Shown here piece after piece: positions 24,034 through 35,899 of a stretch of 64,000 bases of DNA. Under the pieces are notes generated by a model, which saw only the letters and a program-made list of their open reading frames with translations, searched no databases and had not been told where the DNA came from. Source of the DNA: Cornus controversa (Eukaryota; Streptophyta; Magnoliopsida; Cornales; Cornaceae); the NCBI GenBank assembly GCA_026545225.1, contig CM048845.1, positions 107,458,533 to 107,522,532 of the forward strand, given 5' to 3'. Position 1 is the first letter of the stretch. Each line of letters opens with the position of its first letter. The position numbers and the translations under genes are program-made.

Positions 24034-24222
24034 AGTCGAATTTTAGAATGACTTACTCAATTGAGGAGCCTGCATCTATATTTATATACATTAAGAATAT
24101 TACATGGAAGGAAAGAAATAAAATTAAATAAAAAAACTGAAAGTCAAATCAATACCTTAATTATAGGATCGTAATTGATATGATCCTATAATTATGTATT
24201 GGGTAAAATATGATCTCCAACA
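24034..24222 (-). repeat. 5' LTR of copia 1
   Basis: A 189-bp LTR that starts TGTTGGAGATC on the minus strand. It is close to the 3' LTR apart from the 3' LTR's duplicated start and scattered substitutions. Confidence 0.88.
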
Positions 24223-24388
24223 CATTTAATCATCGATAGTCTACAAGAACACTTAAAGCTAGTTTGATTAATTAATTCAAACAATTAACCAATGGAATTT
24301 GCTATACTAATAAAACTAACAATAGCGAGAAATCTGAACAAACATATATAACAAGAATTTGTAGCTAATAAAAATTTGCTCAGCCAAA

Positions 24389-27194
24389 TCAATTATTAGA
24401 ACTGCCTGCTGCACTGGACTGTTTGCTTCTAAGAGACCCAATATGTTTATAAGGAATGTGGGCTATTTTCAGCTAATCATATCCTTTCTCTTGAACACAT
24501 CTTTCTTTAAACTCGGGACAATCTTGAATGGGCAAGTACTGGAGTACAGGAAGAAGTTTTAGATCATCATGCAAGCATTTCAGATTAGGACAGTCTAAAA
24601 TTGCCAACGATCTAAGTGAGGCAAGGTTCTCAACATGTTCAGGCAATGCCATCAAATCAGGACAACTCCATATCTCAATTCTATGCAGCATTTTGACATG
24701 TTGCAGCCCCTATAGTAGACATGAAAACTTGGGACATGATATGATGGTCAAAATATGGAGGTCGGGGAGATGCTGCAGTTCCTCGAGTAAGGAATCTAGA
24801 CTTGGAGAAGACATGACAAATAAGTGCTCAATAGATGTAAGACATTGCAACCTTGTTGGTAGATATGATAGATTGGTGCAGTTTTCAATGGACAAAATTC
24901 GAAGGGAACTCAAACCTCCAATTTGGTCATCTGAGAGAGTTGTTAGACTGTGGTAATCACTAATTTCTGGGGACTCCATAGCTGTGAGGTTTTGCAAACC
25001 TTGTGGCAAAGAAGAGAGTTTTTGATAACCACAAATGGTTAATCATTTGAGAACAGTAAGGTTACCTAATTCTGAAGTTAGTGATTGAAGCTCAGGGCAA
25101 GAGATATGGGACTAGATTTGTTTGCAAGAAGTTCTCATGAGAGAGACAACAATCTAGGGACTTTTTCAATTATAAAAATTGAAATGGAGTTTAAAATTTC
25201 AGTTGATAATTAATTTATACATCATCGGGAATGCATCTTGGCCATCTGGACTTGACCATTCTTCCAAACAAGGAAAATCTATTAAGGCTAGTTCTCTGAG
25301 TGATTGGAAAAATGGTCTTCCTTCTCCTGGTAATATAACTAATGGGGATATTGGATGTCTAACATTTTCAGCATAAAACTCTTCGCCTATTTGCTTCATG
25401 CCATCTATTCCAAGAAGAGTGAGAATCCTAAGTAATGGAAGTTCCCAAGGGTAGGAACAAACTGACATCTATTACACTGACTCAGAACAACCACAATCAA
25501 CTTCGAAAGTTTCGCTATCCAAGCAGGAAACTTGGTTCTTGGATACTCCCTCATAAGAAACCGTTTTAGATTTTCGTGAGATCGGAGGCCCGAAATAACT
25601 TTTTCTCCCACTACAACATCCTGCTTATGTTTGTTTTTTTTTATAGGTAATATCATGCTCATATTGTTCTGATGGTCTTGATGAGGAAGGGTGTTCTTTT
25701 TTTAGGAGATTTGCGACGTATGATTCTGTGAAACCCTCACCATCAATATCTCTCCAATAAAGGCCAAACAATTCTAGGTTTTCCTTAACCTGTAAATGGG
25801 CATCATATGAATCATTTGGTTTTACTCTCCCTATATGTTTAATTTTCAACTCACCATGAAGGTGATCCAGACGTCCTAGCTGAGAGATGCTTCTTCCAGG
25901 TGTGTTTTCTACAACATATATTAGCAAGGTCTGAAGCTTGTTTAATTTGTTAATATCAGATGGCATCTAAGCCAGTTACAGACATCTGGCTACATTGAGG
26001 TGTCTTAGGCTTTTCATGTTTGCCATAGAATTGGGCAACTCCCCAAGATTGTAACAACCAGATAAATTCAGCATTTGTAAACGTGTGAGTTCATAGATAG
26101 TAATGGGTAATTGATTGATTTGATTGTACAAGAGGTCTATGTCACTAAATCCCTGATTGATTTGTATAGTACTGTAATGCCAAAAACTCAAATCTAGTAT
26201 CTTTAAAAATTAGGCAATTATCCCTGAGGCACCACCCCCGACAAGAAAAACAAAGTTTGCAAATGTTTTGATTCATATAAGGCATTTGGAAAATGAATTG
26301 ATATGTATATGACGAGTTAGAGCTAACTCACTTATAATTAGATGAACAAGCTCAAGAATCATGAATTCATTTCCTCCGATAGATAAACCGTGCAAGGTCA
26401 TGGATGAGATCATGCATCTTGAACTCTGTTATGCTACTAGTACCCCTTTCTTACATTAATGGTCCTTACAAATGGTATTAGAGCCAGACCTATCCAGAAG
26501 TGTGCCGACGAGAACGATGTGTCTCCTAGGGGGTGGATTATGGTGACCATTGTGGGCGGGTGTGATGTGGGCGAGTGCGGGATACACAGGGCAAGCTACC
26601 ACACTAGCAGACTACAGGATGTCAATCCTGCATCGTCTAGGTGTGGAGAAGGGGATATGCTTATATGTAGTGTGTTTTCTCCAAATGGTATGAGGCCTTT
26701 TAGGGTGAAACCTAATAGCAAAATTGTGCAAGCTTAGGCCCAAAGCGGACAATATCAAACCATATGGTGGAGCAGGTCGTTACAAATGGTATCAAAGTCA
26801 GACCCAGCTGGAAGTGTGCAGACGGAGACATCGGGCCTCCTAGGGGGTGGATTGTGGTGACCTTTGTGGATGGGTGTAAGAGATGTCGAGCCTCATAGGG
26901 GGTGGATTGTGGTGACCTTTGTGAGCGGGTGCGAGAGACACTGGCCGATCTACCACACTGGCAGGTAACGGCACAAGAACATTGAGCCTCCTAGGAAGAC
27001 AGACGTCGGGCCTCCTAGAAGGTGGATTATGGTGACCTTTGTGGGCGGGTGTGAGAGACACTGGCTGAGCTACCACACTGGTAGGTAACAGCACGGGGAC
27101 GTCGGGCCTCTTAGGAGGGTAACAATTCCTTGAAAGCAGATGCTAATCTGTCAAGGATCACCTCCAGAAGTGGAGATAGAAATATCTCTGCCAT
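24389..27194 (-). pseudogene. CNL resistance-gene pseudogene, copy A (RGA-like)
   Basis: The N-terminus MAEIFLSPLLEVILDRLAS begins at 27194 and breaks off after about 24 codons at a TRIM-like array (26455-27125). The frame resumes at FKMHDLIHDLAR (about 26400-26436), the end of the ARC2 region. The P-loop, RNBS-A, kinase-2 and GLPL parts are therefore absent. LRR pieces follow with several frame changes: 25976-26191 (LSGCYNLGELPNSMANMKSLRHLN), 25625-25966, 25405-25662, 25199-25468, 24710-25009 and 24473-24691. At 24473 a TAG stands where copy B has TGG (Trp); the residual C-terminus (KIAHIPYKHIGS) then reads on to 24389. Intact members are cytoplasmic immune receptors that sense pathogen effectors. 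This copy cannot make an NB-ARC protein. Confidence 0.88.
26455..27125 (+). mobile_element. TRIM-like retrotransposon array inside NLR copy A
   Basis: Order on the plus strand: an LTR stub ending TTACA, a primer site TGGTATTAGAGCC (26474), a leader to 26619, an LTR at 26620-26784 (TGTCAATCC...GTTACA), a second primer site TGGTATCAAAG (26787), then an internal region in which GGGTGGATTRTGGTGACC plus GTGGGCGGGTG repeats three times, to about 27120. No coding potential is seen. This is the LTR-internal-LTR-internal arrangement of a recombined TRIM. Confidence 0.75.
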
Positions 27195-27736
27195 TTTTTC
27201 TTCTTCCAGTAAGTTTGTATGTTACAATCTGAAGAAAGATTATGGATTATTTCGTATAGTTGTATTGGTTGTGCATTTACTTTCATAATAGTAGGCCCCA
27301 TTGAACCTTAAACCTGAGATTTTTGTCTTGTTTCCATTGTTCGGTAGATCACGAGGTATTTTTTGCATTCTTAAAAGATGGTATGTGATGTGCTCTTTTG
27401 TTTGACAATCAAGATGTATATTTTTTTATCACTCGCAATAGAATGAATCTTTAAAGGATATGGCTCTATGTAGAGGGTGTCGATCTCATAAAGACTACAT
27501 AGGTTAATTGTTGTAATGTGAGATTAATTCCGGTTCAATTCGCAAACAAGTATGATTGTTTGTCTAAAACTAGGATGAAAAATGTAAATGGCAATAAATG
27601 GAACGAAGTTTGAGTTTGAGAGAATGAACTGGAGTTTACACTTTAGTACTAGCCTTATAAACATGTTCAATTGTAATGCAAATGGAGAATGCACAAATAT
27701 ATGTAGAAATGACTCGTTTGGCTTATGGTCTACAAC

Positions 27737-27949
27737 TAGGGGTGCACACAGTACGGTTTCTTACAGTTTTTGGTAGAACCGAAACCAGAATTGTTCTTAA
27801 CGGTTCCTTAATTTTGGAACCGAAACTATTGACTTAAGTTCGGTTCCGGTTCTTTGCGGTTCCGGTTCCTCAACGGTTCTTTGTCAACTTTTTTTTTCTT
27901 TTTCTTTTAAAACATTAGCAAGATAAACACTCATACTTGTGCACCCCTA
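27737..27949. mobile_element. hAT-like MITE remnant
   Basis: Perfect 12-bp inverted ends TAGGGGTGCACA and TGTGCACCCCTA. Inside are repeated CGGTTC/GAACCG words. The flanking 8-mers agree at only 5 of 8 bases, so the target duplication is decayed. A third TGTGCACCCC end at 28350-28359, with more CGGTTCC sequence before it, suggests a longer or nested relative reaching 28360. Confidence 0.6.
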
Positions 27950-28191
27950 GTTATAACAATAGATTAGAAGTTATTAATATTTATTTATATAGCTTATATT
28001 ATATAAATATACAAAATATTAGAACTTAAAAGCTAAATGTATTTATCTATATATTATATATTTTATACTTTATATATAAATAGAACACTAGAATTTTGAA
28101 GGTGTTAGTTTTTATTTATATATTATATATTTTATACTTTATATAATATATATTTATATAAAACACTAGAACTTAGAAGGTATTATTATTC

Positions 28192-28194
<3 letters not shown>

Positions 28195-28237
<43 letters not shown>
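28195..28237. repeat. (TA)n microsatellite
   Basis: About 21 TA units end an AT-only stretch (27960-28237) in which ATTATATATTTTATACTTTATA recurs in part. No gene is present. Confidence 0.9.
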
Positions 28238-28240
<3 letters not shown>

Positions 28241-28904
28241 TAACGGTTCCGGTTCCGGTTCCTTGATTTAGAATCGAAACTGTAGTAAACGATTTGATTC
28301 GATTCAGGTATGATTTTTTACGATTCTGATTTCAATTTCACCGATTCTTTGTGCACCCCAACCGATGTGGCCAAGAAAATATGTATCAAATTGTGTGCTT
28401 CAAGGAGGTTTATGCTACTGAAATTCAGAGTAGAGCAAAGCCCGCACTTGATGGCTGGTAGTTTTGGTATTTCAGGTTCTATTTCTTTTTTCGCAACTAC
28501 AGTTAGAGGGACAGTTTGCAACCTTTTAATAACACAGTTTTTCCTTTTTGATCTGTCCCTCGTGTTTACTTTCTTTCTCTGTCTTCTTCTCTTCTCTTGT
28601 TTGTTTGCTTTGTTTTGTTTTTTCGGTTAGTCATAGCCAGGGTAACGTTTACTTTTTGTTGTACTAAGCGTAATTGCAACTGCCACTCTTTGCAAACTCA
28701 GTCCCTAAATCATGTGGATCCTACAGTAGAACCCATATGAGCCAAGGACTGAGGTTATGTAGTGGTGAATGCACTTAGCATTCTCTAAAGATGAAATGTG
28801 AACCAGCTAAGCATTGTAGAAGGAACAAAATTTCAAAGCTGTGACCATAATGACAAAGAAAATAGAGATAAAATATGTCAGGGACTTATCCGGAATCACG
28901 TATC

Positions 28905-29105
28905 CCTAGGCCTATATCTTTTCTTTTTATATTACAGGACAGAGAATCAAAGATGTGAAATTTGGGCGTCCTAATTGCTAAGTACTTTGAATGATAATGG
29001 GGACTGGAACAAATACCAAGTCCTAGGCCTATATCTTTTTATATTGCACCACAAAGATGTGACATTTGGGTGTCCTAATTGCTACTTTGAATGATAATGG
29101 GGACT
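28905..29105 (+). repeat. Tandem duplication of about 115 bp
   Basis: CCTAGGCCTATATCTTTT (28908 and 29022) opens two units ending in TTTGAATGATAATGGGGACTGG. They differ by small indels. No coding function is recognised. Confidence 0.75.
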
Positions 29106-29299
29106 GGTATAAATACTAATGGTTATGGAATTACTATAGGAGATGATGCATTTTCTGCACTAAAAATTGGTTGGAATTATGTTGAAAAGAAAATCCAAGC
29201 TTTTACTTACCTCCACAGCTCCGCAGCATTATCATTGCTTCATCAATTCGAGTTGACTTTCATATCGTTATGTTTCAGGCACAAACGCATCTGAGGTCA

Positions 29300-29580
29300 T
29301 TTTCCAAACTCTCTGTACTGTCCAATGCCAAAAGTATTACAGTAAGTAACTATTGTGCATCTCATATTATCAAACACTTGACGTGCCATCCATGAAACAT
29401 CCAAAGAAGCCTATTGAGCCAAACAGATTGATATTCTCAACTACCAAAAGCACAGATTATCTATCACTCACCCAAATCAAGCAAACATATTTTTAGATCA
29501 TCGCTAAATTCTTAGCTCAATACACATCTCTTATTGGAGCTCTTAACACAATCTTTCACTACCCGCAGAAACCTCTGATT
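29300..29580. repeat. Upstream flank of NLR copy A, duplicated at 42150-42440
   Basis: Shared words in the same order include CCAATGCCAAAAG, GAAACATC(C/T)AAAGAAGCCT, ATAGCTAAAT-like and TTAGCTCAATACNCATCTCT, then GCTCTNAACACAATCTT. This is the 5' side of the duplicated resistance-gene unit. Confidence 0.75.
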
Positions 29581-29599
29581 GTGGGCGATACATTGGGCT

Positions 29600-29901
29600 T
29601 GGTGGATATATAGTCAATTTTTCTAAGAATGCCCGATTCCTGTGACTATTTGATGACATGCCTCACAAATATTTATTAGTAGCACTGGATTAGTGAGTCC
29701 GAGAGAGTATGCTACATGTCACAAGTTGTTAAAACCGTGAAAAGATATATATATATATTAAGCAACAAGGTGACACCCACAGTGATATCTATTCTTCTTT
29801 GGTTAAATTTGAGACCTCTTTTAACTTTTTTATTGTAATTTTATGGAACCCGACTAAAGAAGGTAAATTTTGAAAAGCCTAGTTGAATTGGATGAAGTTT
29901 T

Positions 29902-29947
<46 letters not shown>

Positions 29948-32900
29948 TTTTCAAGGTAAATTTAACTAGAAAATTAAAATTTGTGATTGTGTTATTTAAG
30001 TATTTGTTTAGACTCAGATTAATTTGATAAATTTTATCTCAAATTTTGTTCAAATTTATATTTTTTTCTTTAAAAATCATGCATATCAAGGCAACCCAAA
30101 CTTGTCTCCACCCTGGTGGACTATGGGCTACTTAAGAAATTATGTTTGAACAATGCTCAACTTTTCATCATGCAAGGTTCAGTCTATTGACATGAAATCC
30201 CACATTAGTAGAATGACATTAGACCAGATTGTAACCCGAGAATTGTCCCTGGAGGGGTGAAGAGAGACATCAAGCAAAGAATAAATTTTTTTCGGTTTAG
30301 CTTGTTTTGACAAAAATTAACTTGAATGGACATTTATCAAATACTTGGTGAACTTATGTTAAACACTTGGTGTGTAAATTGATTTAACAAGTGATCATCT
30401 TATTACACATAATAAGTAAAGACATGTTAAACAATTAAGTATGCATTTATGATTAAGATAAATTCATATGTTCAATGCATGTTAATTGTGTAATCACAAC
30501 ATATTCAATTCAACTAATCAATCCGTTTATTTTATCATCCTTTGAAAATATATAATTATATCATCAACAATTCTCGTAACATTTATAAAGATGCTTATAA
30601 TGTGTGGACATATTGTGCATATTTTATTAAATACATGATATGCAACTTGATTGACAAATGGATAATCAAATAAGTTCTCAATCAATTAACATAAAGCATT
30701 CATTTCATCCTCATCATGTGAATTAAAGTATTTAAACTTATAGCATTCATATATAAAACATATATAATTTAAACAAATGAAATGTTATCAAATAAAGGAG
30801 TTTAAGGATAGAAAAATGTAAACCAAGTGACACCGTGATTTTTACATGGTTCGGCCCCTCTTGCCAACATTCATGCCTTAAGAGTACCTCTTGAGGTTTT
30901 CACTATAGAACTTCCCTTAAGGGTGAAAAGCAAATCGTACAATTGCTAAGTGAACAACTTGGGCTTCTTTGTTATGTAAACACCTCACCGAGACTTCATT
31001 TCCAAGCTCATGACTTAGACTTCTTTGCTTATTGAAAACCTCACCAAGACTTCTTTGTCAAGCTCATGACTTGGGCTTCTTTGCCAAGTGCACCACTTGG
31101 TCTTCCTCTCAAATAAAATGAATTAGAGTTTAGGTATAATAAAGAATATCCTTTAACGGATAGATACACAAATTATAGCTTACATACTTAGAGTTAACAA
31201 TGAAATACTCAATTGAAAGCTCTTCACTAGTATTTTTCCACTATGAATGATATGTAAGTGTTTGGTTCAATAGTAGTGGCTACCAATTGATGAATGATAT
31301 GAAGATTTAAGCTCTAAGGTAGCATCTACCAATAATGTATGATCATGGAAGGTTATGGTAGTCTCTCTCACTTGTATAATGTATATACAAGGTGTATTTA
31401 TAGCCCAAAAATGAATTCTGGCCGTTTAGAAGTGGTTGAAAAATATTAAGTGCAGAAACTAGCCGTTGGGCACAACATCCGACAGTATCGGCTGGCTGAT
31501 GAATTCATCGGCCGACTGATGACACTGTTTCGATCGACTAAAGGTACTTTTCGACCGACTGAAATAATGTTTCAGCTTCTTCTATTTTACACACCCTACT
31601 AGAATGAATTCCAACTTCTACCAGTCGGTTGATGGATTCCATTAGGCGATCGAAAGTCCTCTACCAGCCGGCTGATGGGTTTCATCAGGCGACCGAAATT
31701 TTTCAGATCAAAACTGTTTTCAGACTCAGCTATTTTCTTAGACTCTGCATAGTGCATCAGTACACTGCACATTGCTTACCTATTTACATTAAAAACATTT
31801 AAGTAATTCAATATAAATAAGCAAAGTACCCCCCATTTGGATTCAATAAAAATAGTTTCAAAATCAAATTCCAAGTGAATCGAAATCTGATTTTTTAGTT
31901 TTAGTACAAAACGAATTTTCACAACTTTGAGATAAAAATTCATCGTGTAATATGAATGACCAAATCAAGTCATTTGGGGCTAAAAAAATTAATATGATCA
32001 TGATAAATCACAGGGTACAATTACCGGAATTTTTATGTCAAGATTCATTGAAAAACTCATATTTACGTTTTTGCCCCTAGAATCCAACACTTAGTAAAAT
32101 TTCTGTGCTAAGTCTCCGAAACAGCAACTGTGCATAACAATGCTATATAAAGTGAGTCATTTGAGTTCAAAGTTTAAGTCAATGTATTTAAGAACCATAA
32201 CTGATATTTCTTAATTCAAGTGTAGGTCCTAGAATTTGTTTACTCAAGAATTAAATTTCTTCAAAGCTAATCATAAGCTTGAATTTACTCAATCTAAATA
32301 AAGGCCTTCAAGATGATTCAATGAAGTTCATGGCCTAATTTTAAGTATCTAATGAACCATGATATGATATGAATGATATGCAATGGTCCTATGGTTGTTT
32401 TCTTCTTTTGATTTAATAGTTTTCATCCTTTGTAATGTCCTTGATATGATCTTTTGGACATAGATGTGCATGACCAATATGAACTTTGGATTCACTTCAA
32501 CTTTGCCATTGATCTTGATAGTTGATCTTTGAGTTCCATGATCACGTGGCTTTATATATCTTCTTGCCTTTAAGATACTTGAGATAGTTGGATGCTTTGT
32601 AAACTGTACATTCAAATAAACTTATTAAGTCTACACTATAATAGGTTGCTATCATCAAAATCACCCAAATAACATTGGGTTGAAACCTTGAGGTCAGCAC
32701 AGATAGCATCATTCTTCTTGTTAATGTGTAAAATGCATGCAAAAGGGTCTTTTTATTTTGTGTGATGATACTTACAAGTTTGTTTATTTACGTATTTTAT
32801 TTTATTTTGTGTAAAAATAAGATGGAAATAACATACAAAATAAAGAACACTATTTGCGTGGTTCAGTAAATTGCTTATGTCCACAGATGAAGAACGAGTG

Positions 32901-33030
32901 ACTTTATTTCAAAATAAGAGACTTCTAAATCTCAAGAGATTACCAAAAAGTATTCCATAGTGTTCAAGTGAAATGACTAATTATGTTGGTTCTAGAGTTA
33001 GAATTAGAGATTGAACTATCATATATATAA
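29600..33030. other. Decayed LTR-like sequence, no gene
   Basis: An ATT microsatellite lies near 29905-29945. From about 30220 to 32830 the sequence looks like one or more old LTRs: TTTTTACATGGTTCGGCC at 30840 and TGCGTGGTTCAG at 32857 resemble words common in long plant LTRs, and CTTGGGCTTCTTTG-type words recur at 30959, 31016 and 31072. The motif CGACCGACTG and variants recurs from 31490 to 31710. No protein domain was found and ends are not defined. Confidence 0.45.
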
Positions 33031-33599
33031 AATGGGTAAAGTGCATACAACCCTCCCTCTAGTTTCAAAAGTGTGCAAAAACACTTCCCTCATGTTCACT
33101 TTGCACTCTTGTAGTTTATATTTTATGCAAATCAACTATTCTGAGCTAAAAACACTCTTAAGTTCCAATTTTACCCTTCTACCAAATTTCTTAATATTTT
33201 CAACAATAGCAATTTTATTCTTTTTATATACTTTTTTAAAATATGAATTTAATTATAAATTAAATATTCTTGTTTTATTATTACTTCGTAGCCGAGCCAA
33301 AATTAAAAAAAAAATTCTTCACTATTAAAAAAAAAACATTTGGCATTGTTTAAAAAAAACAACATTTTTTCTTTGATATCATTCCATATCTCTATTGTAC
33401 ACTAATAGTTGTATCAAACTCTATTTCAGAAACTGAGCTAGTTATGACAAAATAATCACATTAGCTAGTTATGACAAAATTAAGAACACACCTCTAAGAG
33501 AGGGAAATCATTCAAAGTTTTTCATGTCACTGTAAGTCAGTTATCCCTGTTAACTTGTTTCTGCAAGTTAAGCTCTATGGTGCGAACTGTGAAGTGCCA

Positions 33600-33790
33600 T
33601 TGACAGCCACCTCCAGGAACAGTAACTCATAACCATATGCTAAATAAGAACGAAACGATATAAACAAAATATGTGTAAACACTTGCATAAGTCTGAAAGC
33701 ATATAGACAATACTATAAATATGAAACGTCTCATGTGAAGTGAGAAACATATTCCAATGTGACACTGAAAAAAACTATATGATCGATCAA
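33600..33790. repeat. Third partial copy of the resistance-unit downstream flank
   Basis: ATATGCTAAATAAGAA, ACATATAGACAATA and GTCTCATGTGAA with AGAAACATATTCCAATGTGACA match 35900-36050 closely and 17060-17180 partly. Confidence 0.75.
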
Positions 33791-33896
33791 AGGCCTTGTA
33801 GCTTAATGGTATAACCTTTCTATCCTCAAATAAGAGGAGGAGAGGGGTTTGAGTCCCGGTATGGATAAAAAAGTGTGAGTCCCACAAATAGAAAAA
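33791..33896 (+). mobile_element. tRNA-derived SINE
   Basis: TAGCTTAATGG (A box) and GGTTTGAGTCCC (B box) are spaced by about 45 bp, with an A-rich tail after CACAAATAG. The GAGGAGG stretch between boxes resembles the SINE at 3145-3287. No target duplication was found. The unpaired acceptor ends argue against a real tRNA gene. Confidence 0.55.
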
Positions 33897-34218
33897 TAAA
33901 ATAAAAACATAACCATCTATGTCTGACCCTTGATGCCCAGTTTTCAAGCTAATTCCGGTGTGAGCCAAAAAGTCATAACTAAATATGTTACATACTTAAA
34001 ACTGGGGTAACTGCAAGCAGCTTCCTCCCCCCCTCCATCACTATCACAACAATAGTATCAGCCTCCCCCTCACACATAGTATGGTCAGCCACCTCCACCA
34101 CCTCAACAGCACCTGTCCACCACCACCACCTCAACAGCACCCATCCAAACATTGTATAAACATTGTGCAATCTTACAACCGTTCCCTCTCTCTATGATCT
34201 CTCTCTCACATAGAGTCC

Positions 34219-34222
<4 letters not shown>

Positions 34223-34250
<28 letters not shown>
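34223..34250. repeat. (TC)n microsatellite
   Basis: About 14 TC units within a pyrimidine-rich stretch; no gene around it. Confidence 0.85.
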
Positions 34251-34251
<1 letters not shown>

Positions 34252-34946
34252 AAACTACCTGCTTTCTTATCGCTCAACTGTTTTTTTCTCTCTTTTTGCT
34301 CTCTCTCTTTCTGTGCTTTCTTTATTTCTCTCTTTGTGGATATGGTTGTTAAATCAATCCACACATGAAAATAAAATTTCAAAAAAATCTTATCTTCCCA
34401 AACCATAATCATACAACTAAATTTAATACAATAAACCAAATAAACCCAAATCTATGTAACTAAGTTATCCAAAAAAAAAACCCAAATCTATGCAAATAAA
34501 CCAAAAAAGATTTGTAACTTACCCAAATAAACCCAAATCTATGTAAACAAATAGGTTAAAAATGAAAATTAATCCAAATAGATACGGTAATATATTCCAA
34601 TTGCCAACATACCAACCAAATTGAGAATTCTGACGAGGCCAGCGGAGTCTACAGGTCATCATAATATTTTTTTTTTACATACATAAATGCATGTATAATA
34701 TACTGCATTGTTTGTGGAATTGAATAATTGTTTCCAAGAGACAAACGGTTGCCATGAAAAATTATGGAGAAAGAGAGACGTACAGAGAGGAGTGAAGGGG
34801 ATGTAGAAAGGGCAAAATAGGAATAAAAGTATAATTTTATGTGAAAAAATCGTCAGTGGGGGTTCTGTGCACATTTTTGCAAAAATAGGGGCTAACACAA
34901 CTCTTTTTAAAAAATAGGGATGCATCTTGCACATTTGGTATATCAT

Positions 34947-35322
34947 CAGGGACGGACCCATGTTGGGTTATAACACCTTGCCCCCCCCCCCCCCCCCCCC
35001 CCTAAAATTACAAAAAAAAAACCCACTAGGCCCCCCCCTAATTTTTTTTTTAATCTCTCTCTCTTTTCCCCTCTCTCTATCCGATCTATTTCTCTCTCTT
35101 TTACCCTCTCTCTCTCTTTGAGTCTTTGTCCCCTCTCTCTCTATATCTATAAAAATAATTTAAATTAATAAATTCATTTAATTTTTAATAGATAAATTAA
35201 AAAAATAATTAAGTAAATATATATTTTTTAAAATTTTTAATAATAAAGTAAATGTTATCAATGATAAATTTATTCAATAGAATTATTACGATGGCTTGAA
35301 AATTTTTTTTAGTGTTAAAGGT

Positions 35323-35355
<33 letters not shown>

Positions 35356-35375
35356 AATTCTCAGGTGTGTCACTG
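34947..35375. mobile_element. hAT-superfamily MITE with an 8-bp target duplication
   Basis: Flanked by TATATCAT at 34939-34946 and 35376-35383. Terminal inverted repeats are CAGGGACGGACC (left) and CAGTGACACACC (right, reverse complement). The 429-bp body has no coding capacity and contains two long C runs (34981 and 35326), each just inside a terminus. Confidence 0.82.
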
Positions 35376-35899
35376 TATATCATAGGAAGGTTTTTCGCAC
35401 TTTACCCTTAAAACTATGATTATTGTATTACTGACCATTTATGCCCAGCTTTCAAGAGCTAATTCCAAGTTAATTAAAATCTGATTATGGTTATGTAAAT
35501 TAATATTATGCAAAATCTGTGCACCCAAGTTTCCTATTTATTGTGCAACTATGTAATACATACTCTCCTAGAACATTGATACAGTAGTGTACTTTTTTTC
35601 AACCCCCCAATTATTGCAAAACCAAGCACTTTGTTAAGTCTTGTTATATTCAAGGCTTCCTTCGTCTTGTTAAATAAAACGCTCACCTCTAATTGTACGC
35701 CACTAGTTTTGCATATAAACCCCACCAGTTTTAAGATTCTCATACAATAGACATTTGATTTTGTAATGAGAGATTCTTTTTAAATTTAAATTATTAATGA
35801 TTTTGGATTCTCAATTAGATACTCAAATCTAGAAGTTAATTAATTTCAACAAAGTAATCTCAAGACTGATTATTCAGCTAAATTAAACGGGTGGGTTCA

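Larger units (their letters stand above)
19250..24222 (-). mobile_element. Ty1/copia retrotransposon 1, complete structure, mutated
   Basis: A 4,973-bp element flanked by CATTT at 19245-19249 and 24223-24227. On the minus strand the order is 5' LTR (24034-24222), tRNA-iMet primer site, gag, protease, integrase, reverse transcriptase, RNase H, polypurine tract (CTTGAGGGGGAG) and 3' LTR (19250-19475). The order INT before RT makes it copia. Several stops and frameshifts make it non-autonomous. It splits the downstream flank of NLR copy A and is absent from copy B. Confidence 0.93.
33034..35407. mobile_element. Possible element pair with GGGTAAAGTGC ends
   Basis: An 11-bp perfect inverted pair, GGGTAAAGTGC (33034-33044) and its complement (35397-35407), begins sequences of the same style (TGCAAAAACAC, TTTGCAAAAATAG). 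They may be the two ends of one element or two separate relatives. No target duplication is evident, and the interval holds a SINE, a flank repeat and a hAT MITE. Confidence 0.35.

Noticed and set aside
26840-27094. 84-residue repeated open frame on the minus strand
   Set aside because: It follows the TRIM leader tandem repeats; the repetition is of DNA units, not a protein.
28310-28630. 106-residue open frame with hydrophobic C-terminus
   Set aside because: It begins inside a hAT-like remnant and ends in a T-rich stretch; no domain seen.
29906-29945. Possible CRISPR-like or ordered repeat
   Set aside because: It is a plain ATT microsatellite; no spaced repeats with unique spacers occur anywhere in this window.
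33791-33866. Possible tRNA gene
   Set aside because: A and B boxes are present, but no acceptor stem or proper anticodon arm forms and an A-rich tail follows. It fits a SINE better.
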